This document shows, in pieces, positions 9,709 through 18,731 of a stretch of 64,000 nt of DNA. This DNA comes from Pseudophaeobacter flagellatus (GTDB taxonomy: Bacteria > Pseudomonadota > Alphaproteobacteria > Rhodobacterales > Rhodobacteraceae). Location: positions 62,001 through 126,000 of the forward strand of contig NZ_JAJQRG010000003.1 in the NCBI RefSeq assembly GCF_021228235.1. Direction: 5' to 3'. The notes under the pieces are model-generated. The model was not told where the DNA came from. It searched no databases and saw only the letters and a program-made list of their open reading frames with translations. Position 1 is the stretch's first letter; the number at the start of each line of letters is the position of its first letter. The translations under genes and the position numbers were made by a program.

Positions 9709-11151
9709 TCAGCGGGCAGGGACTGTGGGAGCGACAGGGATGGCGTCTTCCCGCCGAACGGGTGGCATCTTCCCGCCGAATTCATGCTTGGATTGTGTTT
9801 CCAGCTCGTGCTTTGTGTCGCTGCGGGCGGCAGCAATCAGGGCGCGCCGGGCCAGGGCATAGTTGTCGTCGCGCCCGCCGCGTTTGGCGCGCCGATCATC
9901 CAAGATGTGTTCCACCGTATCAAAGGCGCCGCAGCGCAGGCCCGCGTCGATGGTCATACGTTCAAACACATCGCGCTGGGCATGGCTGCCCCCGGCCAGG
10001 TGCAGGCTGGCGCGTACTCCGGACAGATGGGCAAAGGCCTGTGTATAGTTGCCCTCACCAAAGGCCTCTAGCCCCAGCGCTGCGCCACAGCCGGGGGTGG
10101 CCATCCGCTGCTGGGCCTCTGTGTCGCGCTGCCGGGCATCGGCGTGGATGCGCAGGATCAGGCGGCGGGATTCCGTCTTGTGGTCGGGGCCGGTCAGCGC
10201 CATCAGATAGTGCAGATCGGCAAAGATCAAGCTGCCGTCTTCGGTGCGGTTGGCGCAAAGCTCCGAGAGCTCTTGCCAGCGGTTGCCAACGGCGACGCCC
10301 TCCAGCTCTAGCCGCATCAACAGCGAGGTGGCATTGGAAATATCGCGGTAGTCATCGGTTTTATCCTTGCGCACCTCGGTATCATAGAGCGCCAGCGCCT
10401 GGTCGGTCTGCCCCAGGTCAAGATGCATCAGCGCCTTGTGCCACCAGACATGGTAGCGGAAGTTGTTGCAATGGGCCCAGGCCTGTTCGCGACCGTTCAG
10501 CCAGCGCAACCCGGCAGAGGCATCCCCGGTCATATCATGCACATGGGCCACCGCATGCAGCCCCCAGGCATCGTCCGGGGCCAGCCACAGTGCCTGACGC
10601 CCGGCGATCCCGGCGCGCTCATAGGCGCCGGTTTCCTCAAGCGCAAAGGCATGGCAGCCCAAGAGATAGCCGCGACCGGCATGATCGGGCGCATAGGCGG
10701 GCAGCACCCGTTCGACCGAAGCCCGCATGCCCTTGGCATCGCCCAGAATAAAACGGATCCCATGGCTGAGCTTCATCGCCAGGCTGTCGCAGGGATCCAC
10801 TGCCAGCACCTGTTCCATCCGTTCTATCGCGCGGGAGGGTTGGCCATTCAGCCAAGCGGCGAGGGCCTCGATATATTTGCGTTCCCGCGGCAGGGCAGAT
10901 TCATAGCCCAGTTGCGCCGCCTGCAGTGCATCTTGCGCCATGGGCAGCAACTCGCTGCGGCCCAGCATCAGCAGCGAAATGCCCTTGATCGCCTGGGCCA
11001 GGGCAAAATCCGGGGCCGTGTTGAGCAGCGCGCCAAGATGATCGGCCGTACTGGCGGAATGCGCCAAAACCCCCATTTGCACCGCATCCCAGTGCTGCTG
11101 GCTGATCGCGCAGCTTAGGCTGGTTTCTTGTCCAAAAATATCTTGCGTCAT
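9709..11151 (-). CDS. TPR-repeat protein resembling the TTC38 family
   Basis: 480 residues from ATG 11151; an upstream in-frame start at 11226 is possible, but the leader it adds looks non-coding. The protein is an alpha-helical solenoid of TPR-like units, for example 'LAQAIKGISLLMLGR', 'PRERKYIEALAAWLNGQPSRAIERMEQVL' and 'LLGCHAFALEETGAYERAG', followed by 'DDAWGLHAVAHVHDMTG' and 'WHKALMHLDLG', which recall TTC38-like bacterial proteins. There is no signal peptide or catalytic motif that I can recognise. It stands alone between opgC and the CoA-transferase pair; its function is unknown. Confidence 0.7.
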   Translation of the reverse strand: MTQDIFGQETSLSCAISQQHWDAVQMGVLAHSASTADHLGALLNTAPDFALAQAIKGISLLMLGRSELLPMAQDALQAAQLGYESALPRERKYIEALAAWLNGQPSRAIERMEQVLAVDPCDSLAMKLSHGIRFILGDAKGMRASVERVLPAYAPDHAGRGYLLGCHAFALEETGAYERAGIAGRQALWLAPDDAWGLHAVAHVHDMTGDASAGLRWLNGREQAWAHCNNFRYHVWWHKALMHLDLGQTDQALALYDTEVRKDKTDDYRDISNATSLLMRLELEGVAVGNRWQELSELCANRTEDGSLIFADLHYLMALTGPDHKTESRRLILRIHADARQRDTEAQQRMATPGCGAALGLEAFGEGNYTQAFAHLSGVRASLHLAGGSHAQRDVFERMTIDAGLRCGAFDTVEHILDDRRAKRGGRDDNYALARRALIAAARSDTKHELETQSKHEFGGKMPPVRREDAIPVAPTVPAR

Positions 11152-11344
11152 TGAAGGTCCATTCTCTGCCGGGGTGCGCAAACCGCACGAGGGGTGTGCA
11201 GAGGTTAAACCAGCAGGCAGGCCCAAGCGACGCTGCTCTCGCTTTGGTGATTAAGCGTGTGCAAATCTTGGCCTATGGTGGAATTCCCCCGCAAAATCAG
11301 GCGGTTTTTCAGGCCTTTTGACGCTAGATCGCTTAAAGATGAGC

Positions 11345-11371
11345 AAGCCCCCGCTGGGAAGGCGGAGGCTT
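11345..11371 (-). terminator. Possible terminator hairpin after the CoA-transferase gene
   Basis: Ten-base arms 11345-11354 and 11362-11371 pair with one mismatch around a 7-base loop in the 300-base gap between the CoA-transferase stop and the TPR gene start. There is no strong T run on the minus strand, so this is a weak call. The rest of 11152-11450 shows nothing I can name beyond the presumed TPR-gene promoter. Confidence 0.35.
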
Positions 11372-11450
11372 GAGGGCTTTTGTAACATTTGGCTGTCTGT
11401 CCTGCCCCTGTCAGGGCCTGCGCAGGGGTGGCAGCGACGGGGGGGTGTTC

Positions 11451-12677
11451 TCAGGCCTTGGCAAAGGGGTCTGGCGCGTCAAGAATGTCGGCGCTTGCTT
11501 CGCCACACTGGGGCGGCGCATGGCGATAGGTCACCGGCGTGCGCGAGAAATTCAGCGGATTGCCCAGCAGCTGTACCGGCCCGGCCCCCGATTGCATTTC
11601 AATCGCCATGTCGCGGGCCGCCACCTGATCTGAAGCAAAGACGCGGTCCAGGGTCTGTACCGGGCCTGCGGGCACTTTGCGGGCCTCCATGCCGGCGATC
11701 ACCGCATCCATGGAAAACCGCTTAAGCGCCGGGATCAGAATATCGTTCAGTGCGCCACGGTGCTGCAGCCGGGCAGGGTTGGTGGCAAAGCGGGGATCCT
11801 CTGCCAGGCCTTCCAGGCCGAGGAATTCCATAAAGCGACGAAACTGGCTGTCATTGCCTACTGCCAGGATCACATGCGCATCCGATGTTTCATAAAGCCC
11901 GTAGGGGACGATACTGGGGTGTTCGTTGCCACGCCGCTGCGGCAGGCTGCCGGTATTGAGGTATCCAACGCCCTCGTTGATCAGCCAGGCGATCTGCGCA
12001 TCGACCAGCGCGAGGTCGATTTGCTGGCCTTCGCCGGTGGTGTCGCGGTGATGCAATGCGGCCAGAATACCGATGGTCGCATACATGCCGCACATTACAT
12101 CGGCGATGCCAACGCCTGCTTTCACCGGCTGGCCTTCGGGATCGCCGGTCAGGGACATCAGACCGCCATAGCCCTGCGCCATCAGGTCATAGCCGGGTTT
12201 GTGGCTGTTGGGTCCGGTCTGGCCATAGCCCGAGATAGAGCAATAGATCAGCCCTGGAAGGTCTTTGGTGACGCTGGCATAATCCAGTCCATACTTGGCC
12301 AGCCCGCCGGGTTTGAAGTTTTCGACCAGGATATCCGCTTGCGTTGCAAGCCGGTGGATCACCGCCTGGCCCTCTGCCGTGGTGATATCCACCGCGACAG
12401 AGCGCTTGTTGCGGTTGGCGGCCATGAAATAGGCTGACAGGTCAGACTGTTCGCCGACCGCATCGATCACATAGGGCGGGCCCCACTGGCGGGTGTCATC
12501 ACCGCCGGTCTTGGGGTTCTCGACCTTGATCACGGTGGCGCCAAGATCGCCAAGCAACTGGGTGCAGGTAGGGCCGGCCAGAATGCGCGACAGATCCAGC
12601 ACCTTGACGCCTTTCAGGGCGCCATGGCTTAGCGGGCTGCGGGTTGCGTCTGGCTGTGGGTTAGATGCGTCCATCAT
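11451..12677 (-). CDS. CaiB/BaiF-family CoA-transferase
   Basis: 408 residues, usual length for family III CoA-transferases. 'LKGVKVLDLSRILAGPTCTQLLGDLGATVIKVE' is the conserved N-terminus, 'NRNKRSVAVDI' and 'ADILVENFKPG' follow, and 'GYGQTGP' is present. By alignment with formyl-CoA transferase, the catalytic Asp is D193 in 'GIADVMCGM'. It moves CoA between carboxylic acids; the acids are not evident. The start overlaps the end of the upstream ThDP-enzyme gene by 17 bases, so the two are cotranscribed and may act in one pathway. Formyl-, succinyl- and mesaconyl-type specificities are all possible. Confidence 0.85.
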   Translation of the reverse strand: MMDASNPQPDATRSPLSHGALKGVKVLDLSRILAGPTCTQLLGDLGATVIKVENPKTGGDDTRQWGPPYVIDAVGEQSDLSAYFMAANRNKRSVAVDITTAEGQAVIHRLATQADILVENFKPGGLAKYGLDYASVTKDLPGLIYCSISGYGQTGPNSHKPGYDLMAQGYGGLMSLTGDPEGQPVKAGVGIADVMCGMYATIGILAALHHRDTTGEGQQIDLALVDAQIAWLINEGVGYLNTGSLPQRRGNEHPSIVPYGLYETSDAHVILAVGNDSQFRRFMEFLGLEGLAEDPRFATNPARLQHRGALNDILIPALKRFSMDAVIAGMEARKVPAGPVQTLDRVFASDQVAARDMAIEMQSGAGPVQLLGNPLNFSRTPVTYRHAPPQCGEASADILDAPDPFAKA

Positions 12678-14280
12678 ATCCTCCGGGTTCTATTTCGGCA
12701 GAAATGACAGTGAAGCGGTCCGAGGCCAAGGCCTGTTGTAGTGCTTTGTTCAATGCATCGCGGTTACGCACCGTTACTCCGTTGCCGCCAAAGGCGCGGC
12801 CAATAGCTGCAAAATCGTGTCTGGCCAGATCAACCCCGGCATTGGGCAACTGGCGTTGGCGTTGTTTCAGGTCGATCAGCGCCAGGCTGGCATCGGCAAA
12901 GACCACAAAGATCGGCGCAACCCCCAGTTCGGCCGCGGTGGCCAGGTCTCCGGCTACCATCAGAAACCCGGCATCCCCGGAAAAGCTGACAACTGGGCGG
13001 TCGGGGGCCGCCAGTTTGCGGCCAATGGCCATGGGCACAGCACAGCCCATGGTGCACAGGCCCGAGGACTGGATCAGCGCGCGTGGGGCGTTGCACTGCC
13101 ACATCTGGCTGAGCAGGATGCGATGCGCCCCGCTATCGGCAGTGGCAAGCGTGTTTTCAGGCAGGCTGCCGCGGCATTGCGCGATCACTGCGGCAGGGCC
13201 CCAGTCGTCGTGGCCGGGGAAGGCCTCTGCCAAGGCGGTTTGTACGGCTGTCGGGCTGGCGCAGGGCCATGTGGTGCCAGAGGCGGGCGTGCTGCGCCCC
13301 GTCAGGGCCGCCAGTGTGGGTTTCAGAGCGGCAACAAATGCCAGGCCGGCCTGGTGCATGTAGTGACTGTTGGCTTCCGGGGTGATGTCGATCACGCGCT
13401 GGGCGGCGGGATCCCAGATATTGCGCCAGCCGGGGCGCATTTCGATCGGGTCATAGCCCAGCCCCAGGATCAGATCAGCGCGCTGGATCAGCGGCAGCAG
13501 GTGGGTATCGGCCAAGGGGGACAGCCCTGCGGCCCCCAGGCACAGGGGATGGGTCTCGGGCAGGATGCCTTTGGCTTTGTAAGTCGTGACAAAGGGGATC
13601 TGGTGGTGTTCTAGAAAGGCGCGCAGTTCGTGGCTGGCGTTTTCCTGCAGGGCATCCAGGCCAATGATCGCCATCGGGCGCTGTGCCTGCGCCAGCCAGC
13701 TGCGGGCCTGGGACAGGGCGGCGGGCGCGGGCTGGGTCGGGGCGGGGGGGGCTTGACGCCACCCGCGATCCCGTGCGGGCTGATCCGCGACCGAGATTGG
13801 CACATCAATATGCACCGGCCCATTGCGCGGTGCACAGGCCAGCGAGACGGCCTTGTCGGCAATGATATCCGCGACCTCTGCCTCCAGCCGGAAGCTGGCC
13901 TTGGTGATGGCGGCAAAGACGGCAGGGTGATCCAGCACTTGATGGGTGTAGCTCTGCGCCTCGCTGGCATCGACACAGCCGGTCAACACCAGCATCGGCA
14001 CCCGGTCCTGATGCGCATTGGCGACCACATTGACCCCATTCAGCGCGCCGGGTCCCAGCGTCGCCACCAGAATGACCGGGGCGCCATCTGCGTGATGCAG
14101 GCCCTCGCCGATAAAGCCGGCGGCGTTTTCATGTTTCGCTAGATGAAACTGGATCCCGGCCTTTACCAGCGCATCCACCAGCGTAAGCACCTCTCCGCCT
14201 GGCATGCCAAAGGCGTGACGGCAGCCCGCCGCATAAAGACGCCGTGCCAGAACATCGGCGGCGCGAAGGGTTTCTGTCAT
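12661..14280 (-). CDS. Thiamine-diphosphate-dependent enzyme, acetolactate-synthase-like
   Basis: 539 residues from ATG 14280. Three-domain ThDP enzyme: the pyrimidine-binding domain with catalytic Glu51 in 'KHENAAGFIGEG' and 'VATLGPGALNGVN', a central domain, and the diphosphate-binding domain. The metal motif departs from the textbook form: 'GDAGFLM' replaces GDG, and the usual NN pair reads A-D ('VFADASLAL'). An Asp could still bind Mg2+, but altered chemistry is possible. Paired by overlap with a CaiB/BaiF CoA-transferase, an arrangement reminiscent of oxalyl-CoA decarboxylase with formyl-CoA transferase, although this protein looks closer to acetolactate-synthase-like enzymes. Substrate unknown. 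Confidence 0.8.
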   Translation of the reverse strand: MTETLRAADVLARRLYAAGCRHAFGMPGGEVLTLVDALVKAGIQFHLAKHENAAGFIGEGLHHADGAPVILVATLGPGALNGVNVVANAHQDRVPMLVLTGCVDASEAQSYTHQVLDHPAVFAAITKASFRLEAEVADIIADKAVSLACAPRNGPVHIDVPISVADQPARDRGWRQAPPAPTQPAPAALSQARSWLAQAQRPMAIIGLDALQENASHELRAFLEHHQIPFVTTYKAKGILPETHPLCLGAAGLSPLADTHLLPLIQRADLILGLGYDPIEMRPGWRNIWDPAAQRVIDITPEANSHYMHQAGLAFVAALKPTLAALTGRSTPASGTTWPCASPTAVQTALAEAFPGHDDWGPAAVIAQCRGSLPENTLATADSGAHRILLSQMWQCNAPRALIQSSGLCTMGCAVPMAIGRKLAAPDRPVVSFSGDAGFLMVAGDLATAAELGVAPIFVVFADASLALIDLKQRQRQLPNAGVDLARHDFAAIGRAFGGNGVTVRNRDALNKALQQALASDRFTVISAEIEPGGYDGRI

Positions 14281-14407
14281 CTTGGTATCCCACTGTTGCT
14301 GATGGTCAGATCTTGATGGCCAGAGATTGCCGGATGTGCGGCCCGGCGCAAGCCCCTTCACGCGCCTGTGACAGATCGTGTGACAGCCCCGCGTGACAGC
14401 TTCGTGG

Positions 14408-16489
14408 TTATTCTGCGGTGGCTGCGGCTGGCGAACTGGCGATCTTTCCGCCACCCTGTTTGGTGATGGCAACCACCGAAGGGCGCGGCGGCATCTGCGG
14501 ATCAAAGTCGGGCCAGCGGGTGGCTGGATCATCAAAGGTGGAGGCCCGCTCAAAGCCGTTCAGCGCCTTGGTGCCATCGGTGCCAGGATGCTGCACCGCC
14601 AGAAACAGGCTGTCGCCACCAGGGGTGAAACAGGGACCGCAGAGTTCCGCCCCAACCGGGCAGCGAAAGAACAGCCGCGCCTGTCCGCGCCCTGCGCCTT
14701 CGGTTTCCAATGTATAAAGCCCGTCGGATTTACCTGTTTTGGACCAGTGCCCGCCTTGATCTGTGGCCACCCAGAGCCGTCCCTCGGCGTCAAAGGTGCA
14801 ATTGTCAGGCGCGGCAAACCAGCCACTGTCGCTGGTTTCAGGATGCCAGAGGGCACCAACCTCGGCAATCTTTGGGTCGCCACATTGCACCAGGATCTCC
14901 CAGGTGCCACGCGTGGCGGCGTGATCACCGGCCTGCTCTGTAATCTCGATGATATGGCCAAAGCGGGACTTGGGTCTTGGGTTTGCCGCATCGACCTGAT
15001 CGGCGTTGCGGCGGCTGTTGTTGGTCAACATCACATAGGCCACCCCGTCGCCACGGGGCTGGGCATCTTCGGGGCGATCCATCGGCGTTGCCCCGAGTGC
15101 ATCCGCCGCCAGACGGGCGTCAATCAGCACATCGGCCTGGCTGGCAAAGCCGTTCTGCGCCGTCAGCGGTCCGGTTCCATGGGTCAGCGGCAACCAGGTC
15201 AGGCTGGCATCGGCGTCAAAGCGCGCGACATATAGCGTGCCATCTTGCAGCAGGTGGCGATGGGCGGCAGGATCCTGCGATATCGGGTCGGACAGGGTAT
15301 CGTGCGAGACATATTTATACAGGTATTCAAACCGGGCATCATCGCCCATGTAGATCACCAGATGGCCATCAGCGGACAGGCAGGTTTCTGCGCCTTCATG
15401 GCTGAACCGGCCCAGAGCGGTGTGCTTCACCGGGGTGGACAGTGGATCGCGCGGGTCGACCTCGACCACCCAGCCAAAGCGGTTGGCTTCATTGGGGGAT
15501 TTGTCGATGTTGAAACGGTCAAAATACTGACCCCAGGCATACCAGCCACCGGGAATACCGTAGCGTGTCATCTGCCGTGACTCGGGCTGATCTGATAGAT
15601 CTGGCGCGCCCGTTGCATCCCGCCGGTCGCTCCAGAAATAGCCGTGAAAGTTTTCTTCTGCCATCAGCCAGGTGCCCCAGGGGGTCATCCCTCCGGCGCA
15701 ATTGTTCAGGGTGCCAATCACCGATCTGCCGCTGGGGTCTTCGCGGGTTTGCAGACGGGGGTGGCCGGCAGCCGGGCCATCCAGGGCCATCGCGGTATCC
15801 AGCGGGGTGATGCGACGGTTCAGCGGGCTGTCGCGCTGCACCTGCCAACCGCCTGAGCCATCGCGGCGCTGGGCAATTTCGACCACCGTGCCACCATGGG
15901 CGGCCATCTCGATTTCGACCAGATCGCGGGTCATGCCGGAAAACCCGGCCCGATCCTGACGGCCCAGGCCGGAAAACATCATCTCTTCGTTGGTGTATTC
16001 GTGATTGACGCAAAGCAGGCCACGGGTGGCCTCGGCATTCAGCGGGGTAAAGCCGATGTAGTCGTTGTTATAGCCAAACTGTTGCAGCTGCGCTTTGGCG
16101 CTTTGGTTTGTGACGTCAAAGTCTGGCGCACCGGCGGTGATCGGATCGCCCCAGCGCAAGAGGATGTCGGCCCGATAGCCTGCGGGCACATGGTGATACG
16201 CGTCATTGCCCCAGGGCAGTTCGTCAAAGGCAAAGCGGGACGGCTGTCGCGCGGCGGCGGGCCGGGCTGGCGCAGTCTGTGCCAAGGCAGAGCTGCCAAG
16301 CAGGCCTTGAATGACCGAAACCCCCAACAGCCCCTGCAGCAGTCCACGGCGGGTGGGCTGTAAGGCTGCATGCGCATGGCGGGCGGCAATCACGTCCCCC
16401 AGGGTCTGCTTCAGGTTGGGATTGCGCGGCAGGTCATCCTCGGCCTCAAAGGCTTCGGCCTTGTTGCCGGTGGGGTCTTGGCCTGTCAT
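14408..16489 (-). CDS. PhoX-family (DUF839) phosphatase, Tat-exported
   Basis: 693 residues. An N-terminal soluble stretch is followed by a Tat signal 'RRGLLQGLLGVSVIQGLL' ending near ALAQ. The body matches the PhoX/DUF839 family: 'WGDPI', 'YNNDYIGFTPLN', 'LLCVNHEYTNEEMMF', 'LNNCAGGMTPWGTWLMAEENF' (the family's conserved segment with the metal-coordinating Cys/Glu), 'GRFSHEGAETCLS', 'YMGDDARFEYLYKYV' and 'DNCTFDAEGRLWVATD'. PhoX enzymes are Ca/Fe-dependent alkaline phosphatases that scavenge phosphate from organic esters in the periplasm and are common in marine bacteria. I saw no Pho box before it. Confidence 0.88.
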   Translation of the reverse strand: MTGQDPTGNKAEAFEAEDDLPRNPNLKQTLGDVIAARHAHAALQPTRRGLLQGLLGVSVIQGLLGSSALAQTAPARPAAARQPSRFAFDELPWGNDAYHHVPAGYRADILLRWGDPITAGAPDFDVTNQSAKAQLQQFGYNNDYIGFTPLNAEATRGLLCVNHEYTNEEMMFSGLGRQDRAGFSGMTRDLVEIEMAAHGGTVVEIAQRRDGSGGWQVQRDSPLNRRITPLDTAMALDGPAAGHPRLQTREDPSGRSVIGTLNNCAGGMTPWGTWLMAEENFHGYFWSDRRDATGAPDLSDQPESRQMTRYGIPGGWYAWGQYFDRFNIDKSPNEANRFGWVVEVDPRDPLSTPVKHTALGRFSHEGAETCLSADGHLVIYMGDDARFEYLYKYVSHDTLSDPISQDPAAHRHLLQDGTLYVARFDADASLTWLPLTHGTGPLTAQNGFASQADVLIDARLAADALGATPMDRPEDAQPRGDGVAYVMLTNNSRRNADQVDAANPRPKSRFGHIIEITEQAGDHAATRGTWEILVQCGDPKIAEVGALWHPETSDSGWFAAPDNCTFDAEGRLWVATDQGGHWSKTGKSDGLYTLETEGAGRGQARLFFRCPVGAELCGPCFTPGGDSLFLAVQHPGTDGTKALNGFERASTFDDPATRWPDFDPQMPPRPSVVAITKQGGGKIASSPAAATAE

Positions 16490-16540
16490 CTGCTGTTGCG
16501 CCTTTCTGGTTTACTGCGGGAAACTCAACAGTACCTGTGG

Positions 16541-17599
16541 CTAGGGCGCAATGCGAAAGCCGGTGATCAATTGGCGCAGCCCCAGCCCGGCCCCGGCAAA
16601 GATCGCCAGGAATGTCACCGGTGCCGACAGCGACAACAGGGAAAACGCGCTAAGACCCTGGCCGACAGTGCAGCCCATGGCAATGACAGCTCCGGCCCCC
16701 ATGATGGCAGCGCCAAGGATCTGGCGGCGCAGCTCTCGCGGGTCCTCGCAGGCTTCCCAGCGGAAATGCCCCTTGATCACCGAGCCGATAAAAGCGCCAA
16801 CCCAGACCCCGGCGATGGATCCGACCGCAAAGGACAGGGGCCGCAGGCTGCCGGTCATGCTCCACAGGATGGTTTCGCCAAGAGGGGCAGAAAAGGAATG
16901 CGACACCACCGGCAGTGCGGCAAAGCCCATCCGGTTGACATAGGCGGTGCCCGCCCAGCCCGAGACCACCGCAAGCCCCACAACAATGGACCAGAACAGG
17001 CTGGTGCGATCCTGGCGGAACTCGGCCTGCCAGAGGCTGGCCGTGACCACCAGAACGCCGATGCTAATGCCAATGCCCGCCAGGGGCAGCCGGGTAATCC
17101 GGGCCAGATGGTGGGCGAGGCCGGGGGGGAGTTCCTGGATCAGGTCTTGTTGTTGAAACAGGGCATTGCGCAGCGGTGCCAGAGGGCCGGCCAGCACAAC
17201 ATAGGTGGCAACGCCCATGACCAGAACAATGACAAAACTGCGCAGATCTCCGCCCCCCAGCCGGGCGATGGCCCCGTAGCCGCAGTTACCGCTGAGCGCC
17301 ATGCCATAGCCAAACATCAGCCCCCCCGTGATCGAGGCGAGCGGCATCCAGCGGATCGAAAGATAAAAAGACTGCGCGGGGTCAAGCAGGCCGAGCCCGA
17401 TTAAAGCAAAGCTGCCAATGATGGCGGTGCCAATGGCCAGCCCCCACATGCGCATCCGCAGGGAGGAACCACCATAGAGCAGGTCTTCGATTGCGCCCAG
17501 GGTGCAAAACCGCCCTAGGCGCGCGGCCAGCCCCAGCAAAATGCCGCCAAACAGGCCCACAGCTGCAACCAGCTGGTGATCACTGAACAGATCAAACAT
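16541..17599 (-). CDS. soxT: YeeE/YedE (TsuA-like) sulfur-compound transporter, SoxT
   Basis: 352 residues, about ten membrane helices in the two-repeat YeeE/YedE fold. Family Cys motifs are visible in both halves: 'GRFCTLGAIEDLLYG' and 'SGNCGYGAIARLGGG' in the first, 'MGCTVGQGLSAFSLLSLSAP' in the second. TsuA-type proteins import thiosulfate through such cysteines. The position next to soxR and soxS matches soxT of described sox clusters. It lies 129 bases downstream of soxR on the same strand and is probably cotranscribed with soxR and soxS. Start 17599 has GGGAGAGAG upstream. Confidence 0.87.
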   Translation of the reverse strand: MFDLFSDHQLVAAVGLFGGILLGLAARLGRFCTLGAIEDLLYGGSSLRMRMWGLAIGTAIIGSFALIGLGLLDPAQSFYLSIRWMPLASITGGLMFGYGMALSGNCGYGAIARLGGGDLRSFVIVLVMGVATYVVLAGPLAPLRNALFQQQDLIQELPPGLAHHLARITRLPLAGIGISIGVLVVTASLWQAEFRQDRTSLFWSIVVGLAVVSGWAGTAYVNRMGFAALPVVSHSFSAPLGETILWSMTGSLRPLSFAVGSIAGVWVGAFIGSVIKGHFRWEACEDPRELRRQILGAAIMGAGAVIAMGCTVGQGLSAFSLLSLSAPVTFLAIFAGAGLGLRQLITGFRIAP

Positions 17600-17728
17600 C
17601 GGTGCTCTCTCCCGTGTGGTCGTCCGTATGGTTCCGTGTGGTCGCCAGGGGGTGCGGTCTGCGCTGGTACATCCCGTGGGTGGGGCCAGGTGGTTTGCCC
17701 AGATAGGCCAGCGGTCGTCTCTATGTGG

Positions 17729-18070
17729 TCAGTCCTTGCCGTCGGTGCAGAACATGTCATAGACCACTTCGAGAATACGGCGTGGGCGATCATCTGCCAG
17801 CCGGTAGTAGATCGCCTTGCCCTCGCGGCGGGGCACCACCAGGCCTTCAAGGCGCAGCCGTGACAGCTGTTGCGACACTGCGGCCTGACGGGCCGCCAGC
17901 AGCTCTTCCAGTTCGGTCACGGATTTTTCGCCGGTGACCAGATGGCACAGGATCATCAATCGGCCCTCATGGCTGATGGCCTTCAGGAAGTTCGAGGCTT
18001 GGGTGGCGTTGTCGACCATATTATCCAGCTCTTCCGGGGCCATATCAGCCGAGAATTGCGGTAGTACCAT
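17729..18070 (-). CDS. soxR: ArsR-family regulator SoxR, SqrR/BigR-like persulfide sensor
   Basis: 113 residues, a winged-helix ArsR protein with recognition helix in 'QAAVSQQLSRLRLEGLV' and wing 'RREGKAIYYRL'. Two cysteines, C42 in 'LMILCHL' and C108 in 'VYDMFCTD', occupy the places of the sensing pair in SqrR and BigR, which form a sulfur bridge with persulfides and release DNA. It is therefore probably the sulfane-sulfur-responsive repressor of the sox genes. Palindromes ATTC-N8-GAAT in the sox intergenic regions fit the operator I recall for SqrR. This SoxR is not the redox iron-sulfur MerR-type SoxR of enterics. Strong RBS (AGGAGA) before ATG 18070. Confidence 0.9.
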   Translation of the reverse strand: MVLPQFSADMAPEELDNMVDNATQASNFLKAISHEGRLMILCHLVTGEKSVTELEELLAARQAAVSQQLSRLRLEGLVVPRREGKAIYYRLADDRPRRILEVVYDMFCTDGKD

Positions 18071-18134
18071 TGTCCTGTCTCCTGTGGTGGCGGCACAGCG
18101 GGTGCCGCAACTCCCAATTTGGTTTTACCCTGTG

Positions 18135-18614
18135 CTAACTCTTGGCGGCGGCTTCAGCCTCTGCAGTAAAACCCATATGTCTGCGCATCAACTCTGCGAT
18201 GAGAGGCCAGAAAAAATCCTCCCCCGGATAGCCTTCCAGGCGGGCCAGTTCATGGCCATGTTCTATCAGCAAAAAGGTCGGGGTGAAAGTGACGCGCCGG
18301 GCCAGGATAAGATCATCCGGTAGCGCCCGCAGATCCTCTCGGCGCAGCGGCGCAAAGCGCCCTTCGCGGGTTTTGGGATAGATTGGCGCGATCTCTGCAT
18401 TCCAGCGCTTGCACCATTCACATCCGCGCTGCTCGACCATAACCAGCTCTCGGCTTGGCGTGTCGGTCTGCGCGGGCCTGTCGGAGGCCGCAGCGGCGGC
18501 AGGCAGGGCTGCCAGAACCAGCCCGATGATGGCTGCTGCCAGCAGCGCAGGCACCAATGCCAAGGCGTGCCCAAACAGGACGAGCGGAGCAAAGAACAGA
18601 CGTGAAATGATCAT
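18135..18614 (-). CDS. soxS: Thioredoxin-like SoxS
   Basis: 159 residues from ATG 18614 (TTG 18635 is a weaker alternative). A membrane or signal helix (~1-40) precedes a thioredoxin fold with active site C-E-W-C in 'VEQRGCEWCKRW', then 'VTFTPTFLLIEHGHELARLEGYPG' carrying the cis-Pro region. In Paracoccus, SoxS is a periplasmic thiol-disulfide protein that reactivates the SoxYZ carrier. It is the first gene of the soxS-soxR-soxT arm, divergent from soxVW, with an operator-like site between them. Confidence 0.88.
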   Translation of the reverse strand: MIISRLFFAPLVLFGHALALVPALLAAAIIGLVLAALPAAAAASDRPAQTDTPSRELVMVEQRGCEWCKRWNAEIAPIYPKTREGRFAPLRREDLRALPDDLILARRVTFTPTFLLIEHGHELARLEGYPGEDFFWPLIAELMRRHMGFTAEAEAAAKS

Positions 18615-18662
18615 TACCTCTACCGTTGACGGCAACCGCCATTTGCGGCTTTATACAACGTA

Positions 18663-18678
18663 ATTTGAATATGTGAAT
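18663..18678. promoter_or_regulatory. Candidate SoxR operator in the soxS/soxV divergent promoter
   Basis: ATTT (18663-18666), eight bases, GAAT (18675-18678): 7 of 8 positions of the ATTC-N8-GAAT palindrome found before soxX, soxB and soxC. It lies 51-66 bases before the soxV ATG and 49-64 before the soxS ATG, so one bound dimer could control both arms. Confidence 0.6.
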
Positions 18679-18731
18679 AGTACAAGCCTTGCGGTGGCAC
18701 ACCGGGGCGCAGGAAGGATCATAAAGCCGTG

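Noticed and set aside
11451-14280. Oxalate degradation genes frc and oxc
   Set aside because: Gene pairing is similar, but the ThDP enzyme reads as acetolactate-synthase-like with an altered metal motif, so the assignment is not supported.
17600-17728. SoxR operator before soxT
   Set aside because: I searched for ATTC-N8-GAAT here and saw none; soxT is more likely transcribed from upstream of soxS or soxR.
17729-18070. SoxR as the redox iron-sulfur MerR-type SoxR
   Set aside because: The protein is a 113-residue ArsR winged helix without the MerR fold or four-Cys cluster; only the name is shared.
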